Source: a virus
IMG/VR virus record: IMGVR_UViG_3300006802_000106
Location: 1 to 59,578 of that record
DNA length: 59,578 nucleotides
Direction: 5' to 3' (one strand)
This document shows, piece by piece, positions 45,510 to 54,456 of this stretch. The stretch's first letter is position 1; each line of letters starts with the position of its first letter. The translations under genes were made by a program, and so were the position numbers. The notes beneath the pieces were generated by a model. The model made no database searches and was not told the DNA's origin. It saw only the letters and a program-made list of their open reading frames with translations.

Positions 45510-45928
45510 TGCCACGACAGTACAAGAAAGAAGGTGACGTCAAGACCCGGATCAAGGAGCTTCTGAAGAAGCACCGCTGGTATTACTGGATGCCGCCGGC
45601 CAACGGCTACGGCACTCTCGGCATCTCGGACTTCCACGCCATCCGGGACGGCATATTCCTCGCGATCGAGGCCAAGTTCGGCTCCAACAAGCCGACGCCG
45701 CAACAATTGGCTCACCTCCACATCGTGGACAATAACGCGGGTTTCGCTTTTGTCGTGACCGACAAGAACGTAGAATACCTGCAGGCATGGCTGGAGGCGT
45801 TTGATCGCGCCCAGAAGGCCCAAATGGACAAGCAGGACGTGGCGCAGGAAGACGGCGCCATGATGCTCAACGCCTTGGCCGAACTGAAGCGCCTCGTCTA
45901 TCCGAAAATGGCTCCGGCCAACAACTGA
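45509..45928 (+). CDS. VRR-NUC nuclease (139 aa)
   Basis: The catalytic core is LGISDFHAIRDGIFLAIEAK, giving D41, E54 and K56, followed by TPQQLAHLHIVDNNAGFAFV. This is the VRR-NUC form of the PD-(D/E)XK fold, seen in phage proteins that act as structure-specific or holiday-junction-type nucleases. It lies directly before the SNF2-type helicase, a common gene order in phages that suggests a joint role in replication or recombination. Confidence 0.85.
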   Translation: MPRQYKKEGDVKTRIKELLKKHRWYYWMPPANGYGTLGISDFHAIRDGIFLAIEAKFGSNKPTPQQLAHLHIVDNNAGFAFVVTDKNVEYLQAWLEAFDRAQKAQMDKQDVAQEDGAMMLNALAELKRLVYPKMAPANN

Positions 45929-45938
45929 GAAGACCTTA

Positions 45939-47507
45939 ATGTTTGTACACGGCCCGACCGAGAGCGTCTTGCTCAAGGTCCCGGACCCCCTGTCGGTCCG
46001 GGACGTGCTGCGCCAGAGTAAACCCGTCACCCATCCTGACTACAACGTCGCGGTGCGCCACACGCTGGAGAGCACCAAGGTCCTGCGGAACCTCGGCCAC
46101 GACGTACCGGCACCGATCAGCATCCAGCATCGCTGGACCGGGAAGTACCAGCCGTTCGCCCATCAACGGGTTTCGGCCGAGTTCCTGACACTCCACCGCA
46201 AGTGTCTGAACCTATCGGAGCCCGGTGTCGGCAAGACTGCGTCGGCGCTGTGGGCGGCGGACTGGCTGATGAACAAGGGGTTCATCCGCAAGGCCCTGAT
46301 CATCACGCCGCTGTCGACCATGAAGCGCGTGTGGATGAACGACATCTTCGACGTGCTGATGCACCGGCATGCGACCGTGGTCCACGGCAGCCGGGACAAG
46401 CGGTTGGAGGCACTAGCGCACGATGTTGACTTTTATGTCATCAACCATGACGGCATCACGATCGAGCCGATTTTCGAGGAAATCCGCAAGCGCCCGGACA
46501 TCGACCTGATCATCGTCGACGAGGCGTCCAAGTTCCGGAACTCCAAGACCGGGAAGTTCAAGGCGCTGAAGAAGCTCACGGCAGGTCCAGAGCGGTGGCT
46601 CTGGTTACTTACCGGCACACCGTGTCCGAACGAGCCGACCGACGCGTGGGCGCTGGCCCAGCTGGTCAACCCGGGCAACGTGCCGAAGAATTTCGGGACC
46701 TTCAAGCGGGACGTAATGCTGCAGGTCTCGCCATTCAAATGGGTGCCCAAGGCGGACGCGTACAACAGGGCATATGCGGCTATGCAACCAGCGATACGGT
46801 TCAAGAAACAGGACTGCATCGACCTGCCTCCAGTGACGGTGCAGGATCGCCAGTGCGACCTGTCCAAGGAGCAGAAGGACGCCTTCAACGCCATGAAGCT
46901 GGTCATGCAGGCGGAGGCCAAGGGGCGCCGGATCAACGCCGTCAACGCAGCCGATCAGCTGGGCAAGCTCCGGCAGATATGCTGCGGCGCGATCAAGGAC
47001 CCTCAGACCGGAGAGTATATCACGTACCCGCACGGACCCCGGCTCAACGTACTGCTCGACACGATCGAGGAGGCAGGAGCCAAAGTGCTGGTCATCGCGC
47101 CGTTCAAGGGGATCATCCGGGCGCTGGAGAAGGAGATCACGCAGGCCGGTTACTCAGTCGGCGTCCTGAACGGTGATGTCTCGGAGAAACAGCGTGATCA
47201 CATAATCGTGAACTTCAAGACGCAGGCCGATCCGCATATCCTGCTCTGCCACCCGGCGGTCATGGCTCACGGCCTGAACCTGACCGAGGCGGACATGCTG
47301 ATCTTCTACGGACCGATCCACTCGAACGACGAGTATCAGCAGGTGCTGGAGCGGTTCAACCGTGCCGGCCAGACGCGCAAGATGACGGTCATCCGCATGG
47401 CGGCGCACCCGATCGAGTGGGAAATCTACAAGCTGGTTGACAACCGGGGCGTCAATCAGGATAATATTCTGAACCTGTATAAATCTGCACTGGACCTGAA
47501 CCCATGA
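45939..47507 (+). CDS. SNF2-type DNA helicase/translocase (522 aa)
   Basis: A DEAD-like superfamily 2 enzyme. The Q-motif region is PFAHQRVSAEFLTLHRKCL, motif I SEPGVGKTASAL (Walker A, residues 94-100), motif Ia ALIITPLSTMKRVW, motif II IIVDEASKFRN (D194/E195), motif III WLWLLTGTPCPNEPTDAW, and the C-terminal RecA-like lobe carries VLVIAPFKGIIRALEKEI, GVLNGDVSEKQRDHI and the arginine-finger motif ERFNRAGQTRKMTVIRM. Such single-polypeptide SNF2 proteins remodel DNA in phage replication. It overlaps the next gene as ATGA. Confidence 0.9.
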   Translation: MFVHGPTESVLLKVPDPLSVRDVLRQSKPVTHPDYNVAVRHTLESTKVLRNLGHDVPAPISIQHRWTGKYQPFAHQRVSAEFLTLHRKCLNLSEPGVGKTASALWAADWLMNKGFIRKALIITPLSTMKRVWMNDIFDVLMHRHATVVHGSRDKRLEALAHDVDFYVINHDGITIEPIFEEIRKRPDIDLIIVDEASKFRNSKTGKFKALKKLTAGPERWLWLLTGTPCPNEPTDAWALAQLVNPGNVPKNFGTFKRDVMLQVSPFKWVPKADAYNRAYAAMQPAIRFKKQDCIDLPPVTVQDRQCDLSKEQKDAFNAMKLVMQAEAKGRRINAVNAADQLGKLRQICCGAIKDPQTGEYITYPHGPRLNVLLDTIEEAGAKVLVIAPFKGIIRALEKEITQAGYSVGVLNGDVSEKQRDHIIVNFKTQADPHILLCHPAVMAHGLNLTEADMLIFYGPIHSNDEYQQVLERFNRAGQTRKMTVIRMAAHPIEWEIYKLVDNRGVNQDNILNLYKSALDLNP

Positions 47508-47920
47508 ACCCGAAGAACCCGACCATGGAAGACCTGACAAAGGTCTACCTGAAAATCCGTGAGGCTCGGAAGGCCAAGACCGCCGAGTACGAGAAAGAAG
47601 ACGCCCGCCTGAAGGAGCAGCTGGCCACGCTGGAAGCGGCGATGATGGCCAAGCTCGACGCGGACAAGGTGACGTCCACCAAGACCGAGTTCGGCACCGT
47701 CTACAAGCAGGTCGACATCAAGCCGTCGGCCTCCGACTGGGCGGCGTTCTACCGGTGGATCGCCGAAGACCCGGACCGCTTTGAGTTCCTCCAGAAGCGG
47801 ATCACGATCGAGCCGGTCAAGACCTACATGGAGGATCACAAGGACGAGGACGACAACCCGATGCTGCCGCCGGGTGTGTCGGTAATGCGCACCTATGTGG
47901 TGCGTGTCCGGCAGAACTGA
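47504..47920 (+). CDS. Coiled-coil replication-block protein, Gp157-like (138 aa)
   Basis: The N-terminal half is a coil (VYLKIREARKAKTAEYEKED; LKEQLATLEAAMMAKLDADK). It is followed by VTSTKTEFGTVYKQVDIKPS, FYRWIAEDPDRFEFLQKRIT and a C-terminal beta end (MRTYVVRVRQN). The layout resembles phage proteins with a coiled coil and a 'SV.T..GTVY' module encoded between helicase and SSB genes. A structural or DNA-binding role is plausible; the family match is weak. Confidence 0.55.
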   Translation: MNPKNPTMEDLTKVYLKIREARKAKTAEYEKEDARLKEQLATLEAAMMAKLDADKVTSTKTEFGTVYKQVDIKPSASDWAAFYRWIAEDPDRFEFLQKRITIEPVKTYMEDHKDEDDNPMLPPGVSVMRTYVVRVRQN

Positions 47921-47945
47921 CCAAACCAACAGGAGCAAGACGACT

Positions 47946-49076
47946 ATGGCAAACGAACTGGCGATGTTCGCCCAGACCAACGTCCCCGCGCACGTGCAGG
48001 CGTTCCTCGACACCGAGGAAGGCAACATCGTCGATCGGGTCTCGGTCCCGTCCGTGTCTATCAAGGGCAAGGTGTGGGGCATCAAGATCGGCGGGGAACT
48101 GACGAACCTGACCAAGAAGGACAACGACGGCGAGATCGTGCCGGTACCGGTCCTCAATGTGGTGATCCTCGACTACGCCAAGCGGCGCGGTCGGACCTAC
48201 TTCGCGGGAGATTACGACCCCGACGCGGTGTCCCAGCCCGACTGCTGGTCCGACGACGGCATCGTGCCCGACCCGTCCATCGCGGCGCCGCAGGCGTCGA
48301 AGTGCGACAACTGCCCGATGGCCGTGAAGGGCTCCAAGCCCTCGTCCCGCAACCCGCAGGGCATCGCCTGCTCGCAGCACCGGATGCTGGCCGTCGTGCC
48401 GGCCGCCGACCTCAACTACACGCCGCTGCGGCTGAAGATCGCGGTCACCTCCGACTACGACAAGGAAGGCGCCGAGAAGTGGAAGGCGCAGGGGCTGTTC
48501 GGCTTCCAGCAGTACACCGACTTCCTCCGCTCGCAGGGCGTGAAGGACACGCGCGTTGTCGTGACCAAGATGAAGTTCGACCCGGATACCGAGTTTCCGA
48601 AAATCCTGTTCGGACCCAAGGACTGGTTGCCGCCGGAGCAGATTGCCCAGCTGAAGGAGATCGTTGCCGCCAAGTCCGACGAGATCGCGGCGCTGATCAA
48701 CAACCAGTACACCGTGAACGGTACCGACGGCGTCGAGCGCGGTCAGGTCGAACCGGGCGAGGACACGGCGACGAAGGCCAAGGCCGCTGCCGAGGAGAAG
48801 GCCCGGAAGGAAGCTGAGAAGGCGGCGAAGGCCAAGGCCGCTGCCGAGGAGAAGGCCCGGAAGGAAGCCGAAGCCAAGGCCGCCGCTGCGGCCGACGACG
48901 GTGACGACGACGTCATCATCCTGCCGGGACAGCCGAGCCCCGAGGCGGACGCGGCCAAGCCCGCGAAGCCCGCCAAGGAAGCGAAGCCCGCCAAGGAGCC
49001 GAAGGCCGAGAACCCGGCGCCGGCCGGCGGCGACAACGGTCTGCAGGACGTGCTGACCGACTGGGGCGACGACTAG
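47946..49076 (+). CDS. Putative single-stranded DNA-binding protein with acidic tail (376 aa)
   Basis: The ATG at 47946 is preferred over an upstream in-frame codon. Residues about 20-260 form a beta-rich domain (IVDRVSVPSVSIKGKVWGIK; PVPVLNVVILDYAKRRGRTY; YTPLRLKIAVTSDYDKEGAE) with ASKCDNCPMAVKGSKP and GIACSQHRMLAVV cysteines. A long Ala/Lys/Glu helical region follows, then a Pro/Ala-rich and very acidic C-terminus ending QDVLTDWGDD. A beta core, cysteines like those of zinc-bearing gp32 proteins and an acidic tip are typical of ssDNA-binding proteins, but the family was not identified. Confidence 0.55.
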   Translation: MANELAMFAQTNVPAHVQAFLDTEEGNIVDRVSVPSVSIKGKVWGIKIGGELTNLTKKDNDGEIVPVPVLNVVILDYAKRRGRTYFAGDYDPDAVSQPDCWSDDGIVPDPSIAAPQASKCDNCPMAVKGSKPSSRNPQGIACSQHRMLAVVPAADLNYTPLRLKIAVTSDYDKEGAEKWKAQGLFGFQQYTDFLRSQGVKDTRVVVTKMKFDPDTEFPKILFGPKDWLPPEQIAQLKEIVAAKSDEIAALINNQYTVNGTDGVERGQVEPGEDTATKAKAAAEEKARKEAEKAAKAKAAAEEKARKEAEAKAAAAADDGDDDVIILPGQPSPEADAAKPAKPAKEAKPAKEPKAENPAPAGGDNGLQDVLTDWGDD

Positions 49077-49108
49077 ACTTGCCCCGAGGCGACTGAGAGA
49101 GGCATACT

Positions 49109-49133
49109 GGGTGCCCCGGGAGACGGGGTACCC
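49109..49133 (+). other. Hairpin between the ssDNA-binding and primase genes
   Basis: GGGTGCCCC (49109-49117) pairs with GGGGTACCC (49125-49133) with one G-U pair and a 7-nt loop. A smaller CCCC...GGGG stem follows. No T-run, so likely an RNA-stability or attenuation structure between operon segments rather than a strong terminator. Confidence 0.45.
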
Positions 49134-49176
49134 AACCCCTCCGGGGATTTCGAGGGCAGTCTGACTGGGCGGGGCC

Positions 49177-52116
49177 ATGGAACTGGACCAATTTCTGCGC
49201 GCCGTCTGGCCGGATGACGGGATATTCGCACTAGCGGTACCCTTCACCCCGGCCGGCGCGACCAAGGCGGTGTACCGCCACAAGACTTTCGACAACATCG
49301 ACGAAGCCATCGCTGCGGCTCGCAAGGACCGCGACAGGCTCGACATGTATTTCTGCGTCCACACCTTGCGAGAGCACAAGGTGTGGGACCCGACCAAGAA
49401 GAGCTACAAGACCGGAGAGCTTGGCGCGTGGGCGGTCCGTCTCCACGAGAACATGGCGTCGGCACGAGTGTTCTTCTTCGATCTGGACGTCGGCAACAAG
49501 TCTGGAAAGTATTTATCCCAGTCTGAGGCGATCGTCGCGCTGCGGAAGTTCTGCGAGGCGACCAAGCTGCCCAAGCCGCTGATCACGTCGTCCGGCGGCG
49601 GCTGTCACGTGTACTGGCGGTTCACTGACGCCATGTCGTCGACCGACTGGCGGGTCTACGCATCCAAGCTGCGTGCGCTCGCGCGCCACCACGGGCTGCT
49701 CGCCGATCCGGCGCGCACGACCGACGTCTCCAGCATGCTGCGCGTGGCCGGGACCTTCAACTGGAAGGACAAGGCCAACCCGCGCCCGGTTGTCGTGCTG
49801 ACCGAGGGCTCCCAGACGGGCACTGGTGAGCTTCTCCGGAAGATCGACGACGCGGTCGTCCGATCCGGGATCGACGTCCGTACGCCCGTCACAGCCCCGC
49901 CGCATGCCGATCTGGGGCTGCCGGGTAACCTTGAGGAGGACCTGTTCGAGGGTCCGCCCGTGTCGATGCGGGCGCTGATCACCAGCTGCGCGCAGGTACA
50001 ACGGGCAATTCGGCTGAAGGCGGAAGTATCCGAGCCCGAGTGGTACCACCTCTCCAACCTGATCCGGTTCACCGAGAACGGGGACGCGAACGTCCACAAG
50101 CTGGCATCCATGAGCCGTTACTACGACCCCACCAGCTCGTGGGTCGACGACAAGCTCCGGCAACTGGAAGACAAGGGGATCAAGCCAACCAGCTGCTACA
50201 AGCTGGCTGAGGTCTGTGGGGACGAGCCGTGCGAGGGCTGCACGTTCAACGGCAAGGTGAAAAGCCCGATCGTCGCGGCCCGCTTCAAGGACCCGGCACC
50301 CACTCCGGCCGTCAAGACCATCCTTGGCGACGTCACGGTCACCGTGGACATCCCGGACCCGCCCAAGCCCTACACGCGGCTCAAGGGCGGCGGAGTGTCG
50401 TTCTACGCCAAGGACAAGGACGACAACGAGGTCCACACGACGATCTACGAGCATGACCTGTTCCCGATCCGGCGACTGGTGAACGCGGCGTCCGAGACCG
50501 AGCAACAGGTCTGGAGAGTGGTGCTGCCGCACAGCGGGGAGAAGGATTTCGTCCTCGACGCGGACGCCCTCTACGACCGCCGGAAGTTCGTAACGGCGGT
50601 TGCCAACCAAGGCATCTACCCGCACTCCAACCACGTCGCATACCTGCAGGATTACATGACCGCCTACATTAAGCTGCTACAGGCCAAGGCGAACGCGGAC
50701 CCGCAGAGCAACCATCTGGGGTGGACCGACGACAAGGCCGCCTTTATCCTTCCGGACAAAGTGATCTCCGCTGACGGGGTCCGTGTCGCCCAGCTGAGCC
50801 TCGGGGCCAGCCGATCCACGGAACAGGTCCACAAGGCCGGCACGCTGCAGCGGCAGGTAGAGCTACTGAGGTTCTACAACCACCCGGCCTATCTCGGGCA
50901 CCAGCTGTTCGTCCTCGGCCATCTGGCGGCGCCCCTGTTCTACATGACGGGGCATCACGGCGTCATCATCAACGCACATGGCGAAGCGGGCTCGTCGAAG
51001 TCGACGGCCCTCTACACCGGGGCGTCCTTCTGGGGGCAGCCGGAACTGTACCCGATCAACGGCACCAACAACGGTGCGACCGTGCGCGCCCGCAACGAGC
51101 GTGTCGCCGTGCTGGCCAACCTTCCGGTCGGCGTGGACGAAATCACCCACATGCTGCCGCGAGAGGCAATCGATCTGGCGATGAGCATCACCCAGCCGGG
51201 ACATCGTCTCAGGCTTGACCAGAACGGCGTCGAGCGGCGCTCCACCGGGTCCTACAAGGCGACCATGATGCTGTCGACGGCCAACCGTAGCCTGCACAAC
51301 CTGCTGAGCACGGACAACGCCGCCGGCACGGCAGGGTCGATGCGCGTCGTCGAGATGAAGTTCAAGCCGGAGATCGTCCACACCAAGCGGGAGGCCGACG
51401 AGTACCTGCACGAGTTGAAGCAGAACTACGGGCACATCGGCGAACAGTTCATCGCCTACGTCCTGAGACATCAGTCCGCGATCGAGGAGCGGGTCCGCGC
51501 CAAGGTGCAGGAGATCGACGCGGAGGCGTCTATCCAGTCCAGTGAGCGGTTCTGGTCGGCAGCGTTCGGTTGCATCATCGTGGCCGGGGAGATCGCGCGG
51601 GAGCTGGGGGTGCTGGTGTTCGACCCGAAGGCGATCCAGCAATGGGCGATCACGGTTCTGGTCCCCGAGATGCGCGGCGTCGTGGTGGACGAGTATTCGT
51701 CACCCATCGGCACCCTGACCGACTATCTGGAGGAAATCCACGGCGACATCCTCATCGTCCGCACCATGGGCGCGCAGAAGTTCCTCGACATCGTCAACCG
51801 GCCGCGCCACCAGCTGCTCGCCCACTACGATCTGGACGAGAAGGTCATGTGGGTGTTGAAGAAGGGCTTCAAGGATTACTGCACCCGGATCGGTGCCAAC
51901 TTCCTTGAGATTATCGACGAACTTGGCCGGTCGCAGCTGGACCGGGCCGAGCATCAGACCCGGGTGGTCTCGAACCGCCGGATCAAGAAGGTGCTGGGTG
52001 CCGGGACCGAATACGCCAAGGCGCAAAGCTGGTGCTTTGCGCTCAACATGGCGCATCCGGAACTGGCCGGTAAGGCCGATCTCAAGGTGCTGGACGGCGG
52101 GAAGAAGACGGCTTAG
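49177..52116 (+). CDS. Primase-helicase fusion: AEP primase + DUF927-like helicase (979 aa)
   Basis: The N-terminal third is an archaeo-eukaryotic-type primase: ARVFFFDLDVGNKSG gives D102 and D104 (motif I), ITSSGGGCHVYWRFT the sGxGxH motif with H144, and TTDVSSMLRVAGTFNWK the third motif. A cysteine cluster VCGDEPCEGCTF follows. The C-terminal part is a helicase: INAHGEAGSSKSTALYTGAS (Walker A, near residue 603), LPVGVDEITHMLPREAIDLA (Walker B near 654) and MMLSTANRSLHNLLS (sensor 1). It fits a DUF927-like replicative helicase. It primes and unwinds the phage fork. Its TAG interleaves with the stop of the convergent gene at 52113. Confidence 0.85.
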   Translation: MELDQFLRAVWPDDGIFALAVPFTPAGATKAVYRHKTFDNIDEAIAAARKDRDRLDMYFCVHTLREHKVWDPTKKSYKTGELGAWAVRLHENMASARVFFFDLDVGNKSGKYLSQSEAIVALRKFCEATKLPKPLITSSGGGCHVYWRFTDAMSSTDWRVYASKLRALARHHGLLADPARTTDVSSMLRVAGTFNWKDKANPRPVVVLTEGSQTGTGELLRKIDDAVVRSGIDVRTPVTAPPHADLGLPGNLEEDLFEGPPVSMRALITSCAQVQRAIRLKAEVSEPEWYHLSNLIRFTENGDANVHKLASMSRYYDPTSSWVDDKLRQLEDKGIKPTSCYKLAEVCGDEPCEGCTFNGKVKSPIVAARFKDPAPTPAVKTILGDVTVTVDIPDPPKPYTRLKGGGVSFYAKDKDDNEVHTTIYEHDLFPIRRLVNAASETEQQVWRVVLPHSGEKDFVLDADALYDRRKFVTAVANQGIYPHSNHVAYLQDYMTAYIKLLQAKANADPQSNHLGWTDDKAAFILPDKVISADGVRVAQLSLGASRSTEQVHKAGTLQRQVELLRFYNHPAYLGHQLFVLGHLAAPLFYMTGHHGVIINAHGEAGSSKSTALYTGASFWGQPELYPINGTNNGATVRARNERVAVLANLPVGVDEITHMLPREAIDLAMSITQPGHRLRLDQNGVERRSTGSYKATMMLSTANRSLHNLLSTDNAAGTAGSMRVVEMKFKPEIVHTKREADEYLHELKQNYGHIGEQFIAYVLRHQSAIEERVRAKVQEIDAEASIQSSERFWSAAFGCIIVAGEIARELGVLVFDPKAIQQWAITVLVPEMRGVVVDEYSSPIGTLTDYLEEIHGDILIVRTMGAQKFLDIVNRPRHQLLAHYDLDEKVMWVLKKGFKDYCTRIGANFLEIIDELGRSQLDRAEHQTRVVSNRRIKKVLGAGTEYAKAQSWCFALNMAHPELAGKADLKVLDGGKKTA

Positions 52117-52562
52117 GGGAGGTAGTCGTCGAGCATTCCACCGACCGCAAGACCCGCACCTGTGCCCGCCCCAAGGCCGCCCACAGACCCGGAGAAGTCG
52201 CGCCACGCTCTCGCGCCTGTTGCCGCAAGGAACGGCTTCAGCTTGTCCGGAGGACCTCGCCGGATATAGTCGAGCGTCTCGCTTTGAGTGAAGATGTCCG
52301 ACAGGTTCCGCTCGATCTGGGAGCGGCGGAAGGCGTTCTGGCTGGCGACCTCCTGCGGAGCGATGGACGCCTGCGTCTGGGCGAGACCGACCTGAGCGCC
52401 TTTCAGAGCGTTATCGGAGGCCACCTGAGACGGAAGCAACCCGGCGCGGACACTCGCGAGGTTGGCGTCAGCTCGCGCGCCCACGGCCCGCGTATTGGCC
52501 TCCTGCTGCAGGATATCGTATTTCCGGGTCAGGAAGTTGAGCATGTCCGAAGGGATCGCCAC
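52113..52562 (-). CDS. Late protein with Gly/Ala-rich tail, unknown (149 aa)
   Basis: Convergent with the primase gene, overlapping by four bases. A helical N-terminal domain (MAIPSDMLNFLTRKYDILQQ; SQVASDNALKGAQVGLAQTQ; IERNLSDIFTQSETLDYIRR) and a C-terminal glycine-rich hydrophobic stretch (SGSVGGLGAGTGAGLAVGGM). The layout suggests an internal or tail-tip protein that meets the membrane. It is the last gene of the late operon. Confidence 0.6.
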   Translation of the reverse strand: MAIPSDMLNFLTRKYDILQQEANTRAVGARADANLASVRAGLLPSQVASDNALKGAQVGLAQTQASIAPQEVASQNAFRRSQIERNLSDIFTQSETLDYIRRGPPDKLKPFLAATGARAWRDFSGSVGGLGAGTGAGLAVGGMLDDYLP

Positions 52563-52571
52563 GATCGTCTC

Positions 52572-54437
52572 CTACGCACTGTAGTTGTAGTTGGTGTTCG
52601 TGCTCTCGCTCTGAGCGTTCGAGTTGGACCAGCTGTTGGCAGTACTCCACGAGCTGTTGTAGCTGGTCGACCAGTGGATCGCGTTGAGCGCCGACGCACC
52701 AAGCTGGGCATTAACTTGCGCCCCGACCTTGGCCGCGTCAATAGCGATGGATCGGGTGGACAAGTACAGCTGGGCGTTCGCCTCGGCCGCCTTGATGCCA
52801 ATCTCCGACACCCGCTGCGCCTGATCCAGCGCGGCCTGCCATTGGCGCGTGAGCACTTCGTTGTAGGCCGAGGTGCCGCGAACCGTCGCCTCATAACTGA
52901 GGGTTAGGGACTGATTGAACGCTGTCGTCGCCTGTGCCCGGGCTGCCTCGCCCTGATAGGCGGCGGTGAACGCGGCCCACTCCTCGGTCTTGGCGGCGAG
53001 CAGTCCCTTGAACTCCTCGATCCGGGCCATGATCTGCTTGCTGCCGGCATCGACGGTCGCCGTGTAGGCGCTGACCTTGGACTGGTACGCCTCCTGCTTG
53101 GCGCCCTCGGCCTGCACGCTCGCACGGAACCCCTCGACACCGGCCGTGTAGGCGTTGATCTTGGCGACGTATCCACGGACCTGCTCGCCAAAGATTTCGA
53201 CCTTCAGCTTCTCGATCTCGGCCTTGGTGCGGATGCCGTTGAGCCGCGCCTCGTAGACGGTAATCGCCGAGAGGGCTGCATCGACCTGCACCTTGTACTG
53301 GGCGATCAGTGCCGAGTTGACCTGCGCCTTGGCTTCCTCGGCGGCGATCTCGGCCCGGTACGCCTCGACCTTCGCGACCTCTCCGCGCCACTGGGCCTCG
53401 TAGATCGCAACCTTGGTCTTGTATGCGTCGACGTAGGCCGAGTACGCCTGCACCTTGGCGTTGTAGATCGCGATGCCGGCCTCGGTGGCGTATTTGGTCG
53501 CATCGAACAGGCGCTGCTCGACTTGGTTGTTGTACGAGATCAGGGCCTGCTCAAGGGTCGTGGCCGTCTGCATCGACAGCTCGATGTTCTTCAGATGCAG
53601 GTCTGCCTGTTTGATCATGATCTCCCGGCTGATGCCGGCGATCGTGTAGTCGCTCTCCAGCTCGACCTTGAGCCGGGCGTCGAGATACGCACCCGGGGGG
53701 AAGCTGTAGCCCAGCTCGGACATACGATCCAGCTGGTCCAGATTGTCTTGCTTCTGGCGATACTCCCGCTCGCGCCCACGATCCCACAGCGCCGTCTCGA
53801 CGTCGGCAGGAAGGCCGGTGTCGAAGCCGCTCTCGATCGCGCTCTGCAATCGCGTACGCAGCGCATCGAGCAGGTTGGACTGGTACCCTGACCCGGGGGC
53901 GTACGGAACCACGTCGGGCGCTACGGCGGTCAGCGCCGGGATGGTGGTGTCGATGGCGTCCGGTGCCGTCACGCCGCTGAACGGCGTGACGCTGAGCGAC
54001 AGTAGAGAGGGTGGTGCTGGGAGGTCGACTGTGAGGCCCGGGTCGGCGTACGTGACATTCACGCCCGGCGCCGACGGGGCAGCCTCGCTGAACGGCACCG
54101 GGGCGCTCGGGAAGTTCAGCGCCGGGGGGTCCTCGTCGAACGGCTCCGGCATCAGACCTGAGACGTCGAGGGAGCCGACAAAGGCGTCCGGAGCGTCCGG
54201 AGACACCCACGCGACATCCGTCAGCGTCGGCGGCGAGACCGTGATCGGGAGGGGCGCGCTACTGGGGTTCGGGAATACCGGGGTGATGACCGTCGGCGTC
54301 ATGCTCGCAGCGAGCGTACCCAGCTGGAGGATGAAGTTCTCGGTGGCGTCCGTCCGACTGTTGACGTACGCAGCGATACCGTCAGGATCACCAATGTAAT
54401 CCCCGGGGTCGTTCGGTGGGTTCAACAAGAAGGGCAT
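52572..54437 (-). CDS. Long coiled-coil tail protein (621 aa)
   Basis: The N-terminal 200 residues are Pro/Ser-rich and beta-like (LAASMTPTVITPVFPNPSSA; FPSAPVPFSEAAPSAPGVNV). Residues 210-580 are a long helical array of coiled-coil segments (EREYRQKQDNLDQLDRMSEL; AYKTKVAIYEAQWRGEVAKV; SKQIMARIEEFKGLLAAKTE; IGIKAAEANAQLYLSTRSIA). The C-terminus is Ser/Asn-rich (SNSNAQSESTNTNYNYSA). Such a layout fits a tail tube/needle, or a stalk linking the tail to the fibre. No enzymatic motif. Position in the late operon supports a virion role. Confidence 0.6.
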   Translation of the reverse strand: MPFLLNPPNDPGDYIGDPDGIAAYVNSRTDATENFILQLGTLAASMTPTVITPVFPNPSSAPLPITVSPPTLTDVAWVSPDAPDAFVGSLDVSGLMPEPFDEDPPALNFPSAPVPFSEAAPSAPGVNVTYADPGLTVDLPAPPSLLSLSVTPFSGVTAPDAIDTTIPALTAVAPDVVPYAPGSGYQSNLLDALRTRLQSAIESGFDTGLPADVETALWDRGREREYRQKQDNLDQLDRMSELGYSFPPGAYLDARLKVELESDYTIAGISREIMIKQADLHLKNIELSMQTATTLEQALISYNNQVEQRLFDATKYATEAGIAIYNAKVQAYSAYVDAYKTKVAIYEAQWRGEVAKVEAYRAEIAAEEAKAQVNSALIAQYKVQVDAALSAITVYEARLNGIRTKAEIEKLKVEIFGEQVRGYVAKINAYTAGVEGFRASVQAEGAKQEAYQSKVSAYTATVDAGSKQIMARIEEFKGLLAAKTEEWAAFTAAYQGEAARAQATTAFNQSLTLSYEATVRGTSAYNEVLTRQWQAALDQAQRVSEIGIKAAEANAQLYLSTRSIAIDAAKVGAQVNAQLGASALNAIHWSTSYNSSWSTANSWSNSNAQSESTNTNYNYSA

Positions 54438-54456
54438 GATCGGTCCTCGCTCGTGG

